A stretch of 64,000 nt of DNA from Symbiodinium natans (lineage: Eukaryota > Sar > Dinophyceae > Suessiales > Symbiodiniaceae). Made by a program: the position numbers and the translations under genes. The notes below the pieces were generated by a model. The model was not told where the DNA came from, ran no database searches, and saw only the letters and a list, made by a program, of their open reading frames with translations. Every line of letters begins with the position of its first letter. The first letter of the stretch is position 1. The DNA is taken from NCBI GenBank assembly GCA_905221605.1, contig CAJNDS010002143.1, positions 1 to 64,000 on the forward strand, read 5' to 3'. Below are positions 54,477 to 64,000 of this stretch, piece by piece.

Positions 54477-55413
54477 TCAAACTGGTGGAGGCGCTCCTTT
54501 GTTACCTCCGCATGAGCCACGCTGTGTACGCTCTTCAGGAATGACCCGCATCTCACAACTCAGGGCTGGACTGGTTTGAACAATCTTGTGAAATAACTTC
54601 GCCTTGCATGCTGACATTGCCCAGTCACTCTGCCTGAAGCAAGTTTTAACTGTGGAGCCGAGGCCAAGACCAATCAGTCTCAAGCCTTGCCACTCAACGT
54701 CAATGTTTCTATGCCGTTCAACTTCACTTGGACAATTTGTTCAGTCCATTGTCCTGGTAAGTTTCCAGCCCGTACTCGCTTGGGCAGCAGCCGGTTGCAT
54801 CCTCAAACATTTGCCAAGCTTGCCGTGACGTGCTGATGAGGTAAGTGTTATCTATGATCCGGTGACAAAGAACACACGCGCGCACGCGACCGTCACCAAG
54901 CCAAGGCATGGTTGCAGGTGCGGAAAGTGCCGCGAAGCTGCAACGCCCATCAAGCAAAACAGGCTGCAAGGGAGCAAACAGCAAAGTATGTATTGCTGAC
55001 GCAACTTCGGACTTCGGCCCGGACGTATTCGGCACGCAGATCAGGGTCACTTAAGATGCGATGCCTTTAGCAATCAATTTTCATTCGCGCGCCGGCACAC
55101 CAGCTGGCGATTCTAGGTGCCAAACACTTCGCCAAGGGCCTGAAACTTCAGCGTAGCTTCCTTGCAACCTCACGCAACTGTGTTGGTTTAGGGCTGTCAG
55201 CCGGTTTCTCGTGAGAACGCTGAAAAAACTAGATGCGTGACCCTGATTCTTGTCGGGATGCCACTTTAGTGCGGCCTTGTAGTACCTGCGCCGCTGTTGA
55301 CATAGAGCTCAAGAGACTCAAGAGAGTCTGTGTTCTCACAGCAAGGCCCACCCCTTTCGTATCTGAGCAGCACTCGCAGCTTTAGGAATGCTGAGCCTTG
55401 GCGAGTATAACAT
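54477..55413 (-). CDS. J-domain (DnaJ/Hsp40) protein gene
   Basis: A J domain can be assembled from spliced exons. 55413-55352: MLYSPRLSIPKAASAAQIRK, helix I and start of helix II. 55285-55242: YYKAALKWHPDKNQ with the invariant HPD at 55260-55252. 55168 to about 55121: CKEATLKFQALGEVF, helix III. From about 55064: ILSDPDLRAEY, the domain end. The first two introns, 55351-55286 (66 nt) and 55241-55169 (73 nt), are GT-AG and keep phase exactly; the third junction is unresolved. Downstream blocks at 55050-54724 (LLDGRCSFAALSAPATMPW, TSRQAWQMFEDATGCCPSE) and 54683-54505 (CFRQSDWAMSACKAKLFHKI, to a G|GTAACA donor) are probably the same protein. J proteins stimulate Hsp70 ATPase through HPD. The usual D-LY at the start is M-LY here. 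Compartment is unknown. Confidence 0.75.
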
Positions 55414-55618
55414 CTTTTGGAGATCTCAACGAAGTGCAGTGATCTGGCGGGCGTTGAGCTAGGTACAGCCCGTAAAGGTCTACCGGCTCCTGGCTCAAGT
55501 CAGATTCGCCTCTCACTAACCCGAAACTGTTCCACAAAGTGTTCAAAACAAACCTTGCGCACCGTGTCTTTGTGATCTTTGTGCAACGTCTGTCCTCTCC
55601 AAAGGCCGCTCGTATCAA
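55382..55618 (-). CDS. Exon just upstream of the J domain
   Basis: Minus frame IRAAFGEDRRCTKITKTRCA, then RFVLNTLWNSFGLVRGESDL, SQEPVDLYGLYLAQRPPDH. Composition is strong. It overlaps the first J-domain block in a different frame, so its true end is probably a donor before 55413, for example at CCG|GTAGAC. It may be the N-terminal part of the J protein or a separate gene. Confidence 0.45.
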   Translation of the reverse strand: MIRAAFGEDRRCTKITKTRCARFVLNTLWNSFGLVRGESDLSQEPVDLYGLYLAQRPPDHCTSLRSPKDVILAKAQHS

Positions 55619-55699
55619 CTCGGATGCCTCAGAGAAATCCCGGATGTATTCCGTTCCTTTCTCAGAAGAAACGGTTGCTTAGCACTGGTACACTGCGTT

Positions 55700-55845
55700 C
55701 CTTCAAAGCTCCTGGGCTTGCGGCCATGCCTTCGCTGCAGATGGAGGCAACCCAGGCACATGTTCTGACTCTGATGGTTGTTTGTCAATTTCAGCTTCAG
55801 AACAGCTTTCAGAGTCACTGCTTTGCTGCAACTTGCGGTCTGTCC
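55700..55845 (-). CDS. Acidic exon, product unknown
   Basis: Minus block WTDRKLQQSSDSESCSEAEI, then DKQPSESEHVPGLPPSAAKA, WPQAQEL, with CCCAG|GAGC at its end (a possible GA-type donor, known from dinoflagellates). It is acidic and Ser-rich and likely a disordered linker. It may be an upstream exon of the J-protein gene. Confidence 0.45.
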
Positions 55846-56027
55846 ATGTTCTTCTGTCTACAGTTATGACAGTCAAGCAATGTCAAGAAAGAAGTCAACA
55901 AGCTTTCTCAGGTAAATCATGCAAGGAGATATCTGGAGTCAGGCATGACTCGCGTCCCTCTGGAGCAGGAAGCTGAACGTGTGTGCACACAGCGTCGTCG
56001 ATCCTGTAACTGATCTTCCTCAGCATT

Positions 56028-56288
56028 TCAGAATTTCAGCATGAGCTTTTCCAGCATAGGCCAGTCACTGCGTCTGCTCTCACGGCTGCCGTAGCGCGAT
56101 TCGCCGACCGGACATTTTAGCCTCCCCGCTGACAGATGGATACCATGAGGGATGAAGGTGAACCGAAAGGGGTGGGCCCATCTGTTCTCTCGGGAAGTTG
56201 TGGGCTCCCCGAGAGGGCCTGTGCAGAACGGCGACGGCCCTGTGTGATGATCGTAGCCCTGCCGGCGCCAACATTCACAGGGTTTCAA
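56028..56288 (-). CDS. Weak open frame
   Basis: Minus frame with FRFTFIPHGIHLSAGRLKCP and SRRSDWPMLEKLMLKF. It is the last minus-strand candidate before the strand switch. Confidence 0.25.
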   Translation of the reverse strand: MKPCECWRRQGYDHHTGPSPFCTGPLGEPTTSRENRWAHPFRFTFIPHGIHLSAGRLKCPVGESRYGSRESRRSDWPMLEKLMLKF

Positions 56289-56979
56289 CTGCCAACTCTC
56301 CCTGCCAGCTGCACTCCGGCCTTCTCAACAAGGGAGCTGCCATCGGACATCTTCTTGTGATGAGTGAAGACGCACTTGGTGCCTCAGACGATACGAGCCA
56401 ACCATTTGCCAAAAAGCAGGAGAAGTGGTCTCGATTTTAAGCTTTTAAGCTGAGCATGGCCAAGTCCGTTCACCATCATGTGATGTGTCTTGAGGCTTCT
56501 CAGGCCGTATCAAAGCCTGACTGGAAATGGAGCTGAAAGCCCAGGCCGTACAACAGCCTTAAACCGTTTACAACCCGTTTGATGCAAACAGTTGTTTCAG
56601 GCATGATTCGAGCTGAGAACCGCGAGGTTACAGAGGCCTTAAGTCTGAGAAAACGAAACGGCTTTCTAAGAGGACCTGGATGTAGGGGACAGGAAGCAGG
56701 CAGGGCAGCGCACAAATCCAAGACTATAAAATTGTCGCGAAAGGTTTCAAACCGGGAATGTCTCTGAAAGGTGCTCCTGAATCGCGCCAACTTCTGGATC
56801 ACTGAACTGGTGTTTCAAGAACGGAGATTCGGGCTCGAGTCGCTTCCGAAACGAGGATTGGACGATTGCGAATCTGGTTTCTGAATCGCGGAGGGTGCAC
56901 GTTTCGGGCACACACGCACACAGGGACAGACACACACTCGACACAGATGGGTGAGTGCAGTGGACTATGTCTAACCCAG

Positions 56980-57414
56980 TGCGGTGGCCATGAGGCAGAG
57001 ATATGCGGCCTTGACTTTGGGATGATGCAACGCAAGCAGCAGTTTTGGGATGCTCTGCGCTCGGAAACTGAGATCCAATCCGTCGTCACAACAGTTGACC
57101 TGGCAAGCCTCCAGGTATCCTGCACCCCGCGCTCTGTCACTCTCACTTGGAAGCTAGCGCTCCTGGCGTGTCTCTACTGAGCACTGCGAGAAGGACAGCG
57201 GCCTTGACAAGCACTTGCCTCAGATCCCAAGCGCGCGACAGAGCTTTGCAGAGATTTGGCATGCTCGTCGTCTGGGAATATCTGGGATTCCAGACGCATG
57301 GTCGAAGGTATTTAGCCTGCCAACACTGCAGTCTGCACACGGGACCTGCTGGAACTACACGCTAGGGGCAGCTTTGGACTGGGCTGCCTGGTCCTTCTCG
57401 TTGCAGCGCGGGAA
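56980..57414 (+). CDS. Spliced plus-strand gene, product unknown
   Basis: Two exons join in phase: 56980-57114 (after TAACCCAG: CGGHEAEICGLDFGMMQRKQ, then FWDALRSETEIQSVVTTVD) and 57224-57414 (after CCTCAG: IPSARQSFAEIWHARRLGIS, then GIPDAWSKVFSLPTLQSAH, CWNYTLGAALDWAAWSF). The intron 57115-57223 is 109 nt, GT-AG, phase 0. The second exon stops at a consensus GTGAGT. The protein is rich in Trp and has no motif I recognise. Exons before and after are missing from this model; 58.6-59.4 kb blocks may continue it. Confidence 0.6.
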
Positions 57415-57482
57415 GTGAGTGTAGCATGCTACCTTCCATATGGCCTGCAATCTCCATGTGGAACCCACACTAAGCCACCGCA

Positions 57483-57746
57483 TCAATAGACGATAGTGAG
57501 AGACAGTTCATGCCTGGATGCAAGCATCCTCTTTCCACGGCTCCTGGTACTCCCAAAAGTCCCGACCTCACGCCACATTTGCTCCAATGCGACGAACTCT
57601 GACAACGCTGTCCGGCACTGAGCCGACTGAACCCTCAGCGTCCAGCCGATGGCCCGCAAGTGAGCCACGTAGCTGCTCACAGCCTTGCAGATTCTGTTTG
57701 CACTCAAGTTGGGCGATATTGGCCAAGCACGCACAGCTTCCAGCAT
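57483..57746 (-). CDS. Open frame, opposite strand
   Basis: Minus frame NLSANRICKAVSSYVAHLRA, then LSEFVALEQMWREVGTFG. Good composition, but it sits inside the plus-strand cluster; a nested gene or a retroposed fragment are alternatives. Confidence 0.4.
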   Translation of the reverse strand: MLEAVRAWPISPNLSANRICKAVSSYVAHLRAIGWTLRVQSAQCRTALSEFVALEQMWREVGTFGSTRSRGKRMLASRHELSLTIVY

Positions 57747-58080
57747 GACAGCATCCTACAACAGCTAGCAAGCGGCTCTCTGCATCTGCGCACGGATGAC
57801 CCGCTCGTGCCCGTCGGCATCCTGTTCACTGAGGCGATGCAATGGAGAACTTGGAGAACTTGCAGAGCGACTCAAAGATACTGAAAGCTCAGCCAATCGA
57901 GTGCCTGCGGCACGGCAAACGAGTAGGAGGAGATTGCTCTTTCGCAAAAGCCAGCCTGAGTCTGTGTTGCATCTGTACCCAACATTCGCAAGATCAAGGT
58001 TGCCCCGAGTGCTTTTCTTAGAAATTCTTGTGAATCCATGCTTATCGCGCTCGATCAAGCTCGATCGTTTCTTGAGGGTG

Positions 58081-58093
58081 CCCCCCCCCCCCC
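58081..58093. repeat. C homopolymer, 13 nt
   Basis: Followed by GCCCGGGTCG. Lies in a plus-strand open frame and would encode Pro. Confidence 0.9.
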
Positions 58094-58574
58094 GCCCGGG
58101 TCGTGTTCAGCATTGCTCAGGCGTTGCTCTCCGAACTTATGACAACTCTAACAAGTCTCTGCCTTGGTGGGGTAAACGGTTCAACTCGCAAAGAGCACAG
58201 AAGCAACACATGGCATAGGTTCCATGGGGTCCTTTCGACCGGGTTTCGGGGGCCTGTGAGTCACGAACAATGCAAACACCCAGTGCTCTGAGATGCCACG
58301 GACTACTCCCGGCTCCTTGAGGATCCTGCATGCCGGCTCAAGTTGCCGCGCATTAACATCCTGGCGCTGCCATCCTGGGAGACTTCAGGAGAGCAGTGAT
58401 TCTGATTCTGCCCAATCCTAGGCGATCCCACCTGCTCGTGACCTTCCAAACCTCATTTGCCAAGGAATTTGAGCAGCATGATCTGCACCGCAGTGCTGCC
58501 AGGTCAGCTCAGACAGCTGCAATTCCAAGACTTGGCTTCATAGTCTTCCAAGACCTGCGGCCACTTCAGGCGAA

Positions 58575-58650
58575 AGATCAGCGAGATGTGACGATGTGTG
58601 ACTGATGTGTCACACTGATGTGTGAACAATGTGTCCGTTGATGTGTCAGG
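58575..58650. repeat. TGATGTGT short minisatellite
   Basis: GATGTGACGATGTGTGACTGATGTGTCACACTGATGTGTG variants over 75 bp. Confidence 0.8.
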
Positions 58651-59415
58651 GCCCAGCGTTGGACCCAAATTCCTCCAAAGCTGGCCTCAGAAGTGCTTGC
58701 TTTCAACGGGCCTCTATGAATTCTTTGCTAATCGCTTTCATAGTGCAAGAATGTCTGGGCAAAACAAAACAGTGCAGATGGAGCGAAATGAGCTTCGAGG
58801 ACATGCCCCCTGTGCCAATGCAACGCCCGAACCTAGCGCTTGCCCTTGTGCTAAGGGGTAAGCACAAGTGGGTTCACGCAGTTGTTGCGAATGCACACAG
58901 GATCTTGCCTGAGCAGCTCACAGCAGATGCCACGACTGCGTACAAGAACTCGAAAGGACAGCGACAACCCTCCAAGCCCGTGTCGTGTAGCCAGTAGGCT
59001 TGTAGCTTTGATGAGAGGATGTCTTGGCGGCCTGGACAGGCCAACAACATCTGAACGGCTGAAGCATTTCTATACAAATCTGCAGGGGAGTGGCTATCTT
59101 TCACTAAGCCGGCTGCGTTCGATCGCAGACAAGCGGAGAGTGTAAGCAATGTACCTGCCGGCAAGATTTACAAACCTGATGACAGCGCTACAGAACACAC
59201 TCCAAAGCATGTCCCGGCTGCGGCACATACTCTCAGACTGTTCATCTTCTCTCAGCGAGTCAGGACGCCGTGCTGCATTCCTGCCATCACAAGACATCTC
59301 TCTTCCAGCTTCGAGACGCATTCATCATCATGTTCAAGGGAGGCTTCAGCCAACAGACAACAAGGTCCATCCTAGGCTAGGAACAACGCACGTGCACATC
59401 AGTGTCTGGGCTTAA
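58629..59415 (+). CDS. Plus-strand coding blocks, product unknown
   Basis: Block about 58690-58860 (FQRASMNSLLIAFIVQECLG, then MQRPNLALALVLRGKHKWVH), with a competing frame at 58622-58861. Block about 58960-59141 (LVALMRGCLGGLDRPTTSER, LKHFYTNLQGSGYLSLSRL), stopping at GTAAGC. Block 59149-59400 (NLMTALQNTLQSMSRLRHIL, SLSESGRRAAFLPSQDISL). All three are helical and lie in the same direction as the 57-kb exons, so one gene is plausible. Confidence 0.45.
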
Positions 59416-60380
59416 ACAGGGCCGGCAGCACGAAGCGCGGGTAGCCCTTAACCCTTCGACCCGAGGATTCTGAAGGGCCCGGGAATCTATGGGCCAAACA
59501 GTGAATTTATGAGCATCTATTGCGCAAGCGAACTCATACAATTGCAAATGAAGTATAAGCAGCGCGAGAGAAGCCCCTAGCACTACAATAAGCGGTGATT
59601 AGCATAGATTTTTTCTACATCAGACTCACAGCTCAACAGGACATTGCCTGATGAACCACAGACACTGCCGGGAGATGCGCTGGGCGGAGCTTCTTGCTCT
59701 ATGTACAAACCCTTGCCTGCGTCACAGTTCCTGACAAAAGAAGAAGCTTTTCGCCCATGAGGCTGCAGCAGCGTAGCACAAAAAATCGAGCGTTGGCCTT
59801 GTCAGCCCTCAGCCCGGTCACCCTGCCTGGTCAGGAACATTCGCGCCGTGAGGGGTGAGCGGCTAAGCCCTCCTGTGTGTCGCAACCTTCGCTCAAAACC
59901 CCGTCAAACCCATGACCGGTTAACCTTGTCATGCTTGTCAGTCTAGCCCGAATGACCGCATGTGAATGCCACATTCGCCCCACTTTGCATCTTGGCCCTG
60001 TGATTTGTCCAAACGGCTTGTCCCCGGACCCCGAATCTAAAGATTGTGAATTGAACAGAAAGGAAGAAATATCTTGAGTTGCAAACGAACTCGACATAGA
60101 TCTCGCACTCACAAACTGGGTTCTTGACCACCTTTCAACACATTCCGGCTCCCCACAATTCAACAAGCCTTAACACCTTACTTGCACTGAGAGGGCTAGA
60201 TGTGTCAGGTTTGTCTTGACACAGCACGGAAACTCGTGAAAACCCGTTCAATACCTTTTCCTTGGAAGTCCTTCAGCACCTGCCGAACATCAACATCTCT
60301 ACGAGAAACAAACTCTACAACCTTCTACATGCACGTAAAAACCTCCTGTGAAGCCCTGTAACAACCATCTGAAAAGACCC
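59416..60380. other. No gene supported
   Basis: Only a weak minus frame (60166-59831) is open. It has SSSFATQDISSFLFNSQS but no further support. Confidence 0.5.
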
Positions 60381-60400
60381 TTATGCAGAAACACTCGCGC

Positions 60401-60432
60401 ACACACACACACACAACACACACACACACATG
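60401..60432. repeat. (CA)n microsatellite
   Basis: CACACACACACAACACACACACACACATGCGCGCGCA. Confidence 0.95.
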
Positions 60433-60534
60433 CGCGCGCAATTCAAAAACAGCTTCTGCAAAACCTTCAAAGCAGCACCTGAAAAGGGTCTCCTTGAAGA
60501 CCCTGCGAAGAGCACTATAGCAGAAAAGGCGCGG

Positions 60535-60770
60535 TTCGAAAGCACGAGTTTTCTTGCGGACCTTCTGTCTAAGAAAATTTGGTTGCGATGAGGCAACAGG
60601 GGCGGGCGGTTCGATAGCACCGAATTTTCTGAAGCCTTCCTTTCAGGAAACGTGGTGCTGTGAATATTTGTCATGCTACTATGAAGCAAGATAAGAAAGG
60701 GCACCAAATTTCTCAAGGACTTCATTTCAGAAAATGTCGTGCTGTCGAGCCGCTTTGTGTTTCGCAATGA
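60535..60770. repeat. Diverged minisatellite, about 75-90 bp units
   Basis: Three related units begin CGAGTTTTCTTGCGG (about 60546), CGAATTTTCTGAAGC (about 60631) and CAAATTTCTCAAGGA (about 60705). Each is followed by TTCAGGAAA / TTCAGAAAA / CTAAGAAAA and a GGTGCTGT or CGTGCTGT end. The minus frame translates as repeated STTFxEx(K)S units. Confidence 0.7.
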
Positions 60771-60779
60771 AGCAGCAGT

Positions 60780-62000
60780 AGAAAAATGTTGCGGGCAAAA
60801 ACCTCCGCTTCCAGCTCCTAGGATCTTTACCACAAAGCCTGCGCTTGCAAGCCGCCCCCGTTCCAACAAGTCTGGTCTCGAAAGCGATGTTCAGATTTTG
60901 GCCGACATACTTCGGAGCACAAGCACGGCGTCCCTCAGTGACTCAGACGTTTCGACAACCTCTTCCAAAATAACCGAGCCCCCAGATGAATGAGTTTGAA
61001 CGAAGTCTCCTTGTCCGTAAATTTTCCGATGCCGCACTTGTATCCCAAGCTTTTCCGAACCATAAATCTGCCTAACAACCATCCGACAGTACATGTCTAC
61101 CCACAAATTATATGAGACTGTGCTTCTCTTCAAAGACATCCAGCGGAATGTTTCCATTCTACAACCTATTCGAACTGCGTGTCCACTTACAGCTGTATGA
61201 CTCTAACGCCCGCTCCGGTGCTTTATTTATGTGAAAAGATTTCCGAAGCTGCGCTTCTGTATTAACGCCTGTCTGGTGCTGTAATGCTCTCTAAATCCTC
61301 TTTCAGCTGCTTTTCTCCTGAAATCGTCTATAAAACCTTAGGGCCCAGAATGAGATCCTAAAGACTTTAACAAACTCACGGGCCTTTGAAATCTCTTAAA
61401 TCTGCACAGCTTAAACGCCGGCCCTCGAAAACTCCTAGCTCAGGTTCGAAGGGCAGCAAATTTGTAACAATCTTGACTGACTAAATCCGTACTGGTATGG
61501 ACTTATATGTTGAAGACTTTGAAGGCTTTAGCCGCTGTCGTAACATTTTCCTGGACCTTCCAGACACTTGGCACCAATAGATTCCGAAGAATCTCCCGTA
61601 GAGTCCTTCAAATTCATTAAAAACTTGAAGATCTGACAGCACAAAGTCCATTCCGGATTTACACTTAAAGATTCTTCAAACTAACATGATCGGGATAGCT
61701 CCAAGCTTAGATCCCGAAAGGATTCCAGGGAAGTTTGTATGCTGGTTTAGATGGGCATCAGGCGCAAGTCCAAAACATTGAAGATTCAAGTCCGATGCCG
61801 ATCCAATTTTTCAGGAGTTCTCAAGGCGCTTCACCAATTTAAAGATAAATCAGTAATTCTGCATTCTCTTGCCAACCAAGCGCCAACTGGACCCTAAAGG
61901 TCCTTCAGCAATAGCCCTGAAACTGAAACTGAAAGCTGAAGCCAGCCGTGGCTGAGACCCGAAACTCCTCACCGAAACTACACACAGAAGCCGGACCACC
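60780..62000. other. No gene; faint repeat relics
   Basis: GAAGCTGCGCTTCT (61239), CTGTGCTTCT (61118) and CCTGAAA-type words recur, suggesting very old relatives of the 60.5-kb minisatellite. A+T is higher than in the flanks. No coding block is seen apart from a short plus frame at 60739-60993 ending in EPPDE. Confidence 0.4.
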
Positions 62001-62253
62001 CTGTGTGTGAAACTTGCAACTTCCCCTTCTCCAGGCGCTCACGCCTGCACAAATCGCAGGTAGATCTTCCCTGCCGGGACCTGCACCAGCACATCAGGAA
62101 AACAGCACAGTAGAAGGATGCCGAGGAAGGTGCAAAGGGGGCTCACGTCTTAAGCTCCTGACCAAGTCCATGCATTTGAAATTTGTTGGTGCCCAGACCT
62201 TGACGGTTTGAAGACTTTTCAAAACATGTACACATGTCAGAACATGATTATCT

Positions 62254-62881
62254 CTACAACAGTATTGGCCGTCCTCGTGTTGCGCGGTAAGATGCACGGG
62301 GCCGCTTCAAGCCCATGGAAAGCGAATGGTATTTAGAGTATTTGTTCCTTTGGCACCGCGTGGTACCATGTTCGCAGTTCTTCGTCCACCTTGCTCTTTG
62401 TCCAGAAACTTGGACCATGCACTCCACACATTTGCCAAATTGCAGAGTTGGCATCGGCTCACCAGCCCTTGGACCGACACACGTCTGAAACCTGCTGTCG
62501 AAATGAATGACTGAAAACTCCAACCGTACCACTTCCCCTTGTCGCCATACGCCTCTACGAAGCTGTTGCGTTTGCAATATGGCGCGGATCACTGCTACAA
62601 GTATCTGGTTTCAGGCTGATGTAGCCTGACTTTAACACAATTTGCATGAATTCAACTAATCAAGCACTCGTCACGTACAGATACTGCGGTGAGAACAGCC
62701 AATGACAGCAAAATGAGGGTCGAGCAGCTGGGTCGGCCTTGCTGCCCCAGCCAATGGTCCTAGCGGGCCCAAAACGTGGCTCACTAGGTGGGGCGCCTGG
62801 GGGGCCAATCGCAGAGTCGCAGAAGGCTCCGTGATGCTCTGTGCCTTCCCACACCGGCATCTTCCGATACACGCTCCTCAA
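62254..62881 (-). CDS. Two weak minus-strand frames
   Basis: Frame 62592-62254 contains MPTLQFGKCVECMVQVSGQ with a CxxC. Frame 62881-62660 contains GAFCDSAIGPPGAPPSEPR. Both are open but unsupported by splice signals. Confidence 0.25.
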
Positions 62882-63310
62882 GCCGCCTCACCTCCCACGA
62901 GACAAAGATAGACAAAGCAGCATAACATCTGCAAGTGAGCCAGAAGTGAGACTTAAGTGAGCCATAGGTCCTAGGTGAGCCACAAACAAAACAGAGACTC
63001 TCTGGACCTGCTCCGCACCCAGCTGCAGCTGTACGATCTCAGCCGAGCCAACTACTTCCTGACAGATGAAGTTGGATTCAATTGGCTATTCGGCTATTCC
63101 ATGCTATTCCCGATTACCGCGGGTTGAGATTCCTTGGATTCGCTTGTGCTCGGTGAAAAAATGGCACGACTGTCGATTAGACTGTTGCGACGGCTTCTCA
63201 AAAGTTTGTCCCACTTTTCCCCGGTTACCCACACCAACCAGAGCCCGGATCACCATCTCACTGTGGGCCCTTCACAGCTTGCAAGGCTGCGTGCGGGCGC
63301 GGACGCGCAC

Positions 63311-63424
63311 AACCCACACACACACACACACACACACAAAAAAAAAAAAAACACACACACACACACAGAGACAAACAAAACACAAGAAGACGAAACAAGA
63401 CACACACACACACACACACACACG
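63311..63424. repeat. (CA)n / A14 / (CA)n microsatellite
   Basis: Two CA blocks around a run of A and a GACAAACAAAACACAAGAAGACG spacer. The following GCCATGGCATGGCATGCCATGGC is a short palindrome. Confidence 0.95.
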
Positions 63425-63499
63425 GAGCCATGGCATGGCATGCCATGGCTTATCTCAAGCTTGCTCTGTGACATTGCCTCCGTTCTGGGTTCGGCGTTC

Positions 63500-64000
63500 G
63501 GTTCATGACAAAAGTCAGTCCTTCCGCGTGTCGCTCTTGCGAGGCTCTTAGGACTGCACTGCCGTAATTTCAGCTGACCGCCTTTAGGCAGCCTTTAGCA
63601 GCTGCCATCCGAAACTCATGTCAAGGTTTGGTTTCGGGGTTCTCAGGGATCAGCCATTGACCATCCATTTTTCCTGAGCGCAGGCTTGTGACAACCCCGT
63701 ACCACTTTCGACGGCCCCTTGCGTCAACAAACGGACCCTGTCAAGTGCGCAGGACAAGAAGTATGAGACGCCCAGCATTCGCTAGAGAACTGCCGCGGGG
63801 GGAAAGGGGTGCACGGCCCCGCGGCCGCGAACATCCATTCATAAAGGGTGCGCGCTGCCTTAAGCCCCTTCAACACCCCTGTGCAGTGTTGAATGTGGGT
63901 GCAGCAGAAACTGAGATGGAGATGGAGGCATCAAACTCTCCACGCCTGGCTCTTGAGAGAGATTGTCAATCTGTGATCGGTGTCGTAAGGGTCGAAATTG
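63500..64000. other. No gene recognised
   Basis: Unique DNA with a GC-rich patch (GCCGCGGGGGGAAAGGGG, then CCCCGCGGCCGCG) at 63792-63830. No open frame or known motif. Confidence 0.5.

Noticed and set aside
63250-63474. Cys/Val repeat frames on the minus strand
   Set aside because: Translation of the CA microsatellite.

Overview
ORGANISM. This is nuclear DNA of a eukaryote, most probably a dinoflagellate, perhaps Symbiodiniaceae. Coding signal comes as short open blocks in changing frames, often bounded by GT(GAGT) donors and CAG acceptors. About a quarter of the window is simple, satellite or palindromic DNA. Degenerate TTTAGGG-like tracts recur, a reverse-transcriptase/RNase H remnant of a type I associate with dinoflagellates is present, and gene fragments lie in long runs on one strand. 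No bacterial operon, Shine-Dalgarno pattern or CRISPR array is visible. The lineage is an inference; other alveolates are not excluded. LAYOUT. 0.2-1.8 kb: one minus-strand multi-exon gene. 2.2-13.0 kb: repeat territory: a C-tract with telomere-like DNA, a GAGCTC-rich mosaic satellite (2.7-7.8 kb), a twofold dispersed repeat, and a 3.9 kb AATTTC satellite (9.1-13.0 kb) that carries a small fold-back element in eight complete copies. 13.4-17.9 kb: an unknown minus-strand gene and the best single gene of the window, an intronless protein kinase (15191-16345, minus). 17.9-20.1 kb: a compound block bounded by inverted (TA)n / C-tract / CCACCGCGG ends and filled with telomere-like palindromic units and CTCGAG-centred palindromes, including a perfect 45-bp inverted repeat. 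20.1-34.1 kb: a long run of minus-strand exons of unrecognised proteins. 34.6-35.6 kb: CAA, CCAAGAAA and CAG/CGG arrays. 36.6-37.7 kb: a minus-strand gene with IQ-like and coiled-coil exons. 37.8-39.2 kb: a plus-strand, frame-shifted retroelement end with an RNase H domain. 39.5-40.9 kb: a minus-strand coiled-coil gene. 41.1-41.4 kb: a fold-back repeat. 41.4-43.0 kb: plus-strand exons. 43.0-46.0 kb: a minus-strand ankyrin-repeat gene. 46-54 kb: sparse exons on both strands. 54.5-55.4 kb: a minus-strand J-domain (Hsp40) gene with two resolved short introns. 57.0-59.4 kb: a plus-strand spliced gene. 59.4-64 kb: mostly no gene, with microsatellites and a diverged minisatellite. HOW IT WORKS TOGETHER. 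No pathway links the genes. The recognisable ones (kinase, J-protein, ankyrin protein, IQ/coiled-coil protein) are signalling, chaperone or scaffold types. The stronger theme is architecture: nearly every large repeat here is built of inverted units, so the non-coding DNA could form many hairpins or cruciforms. LIMITS. Exon borders are read by eye from frames and splice-like motifs. Except for the kinase and the J-domain and 57-kb junctions, they are approximate, and many exons could belong to neighbouring models.
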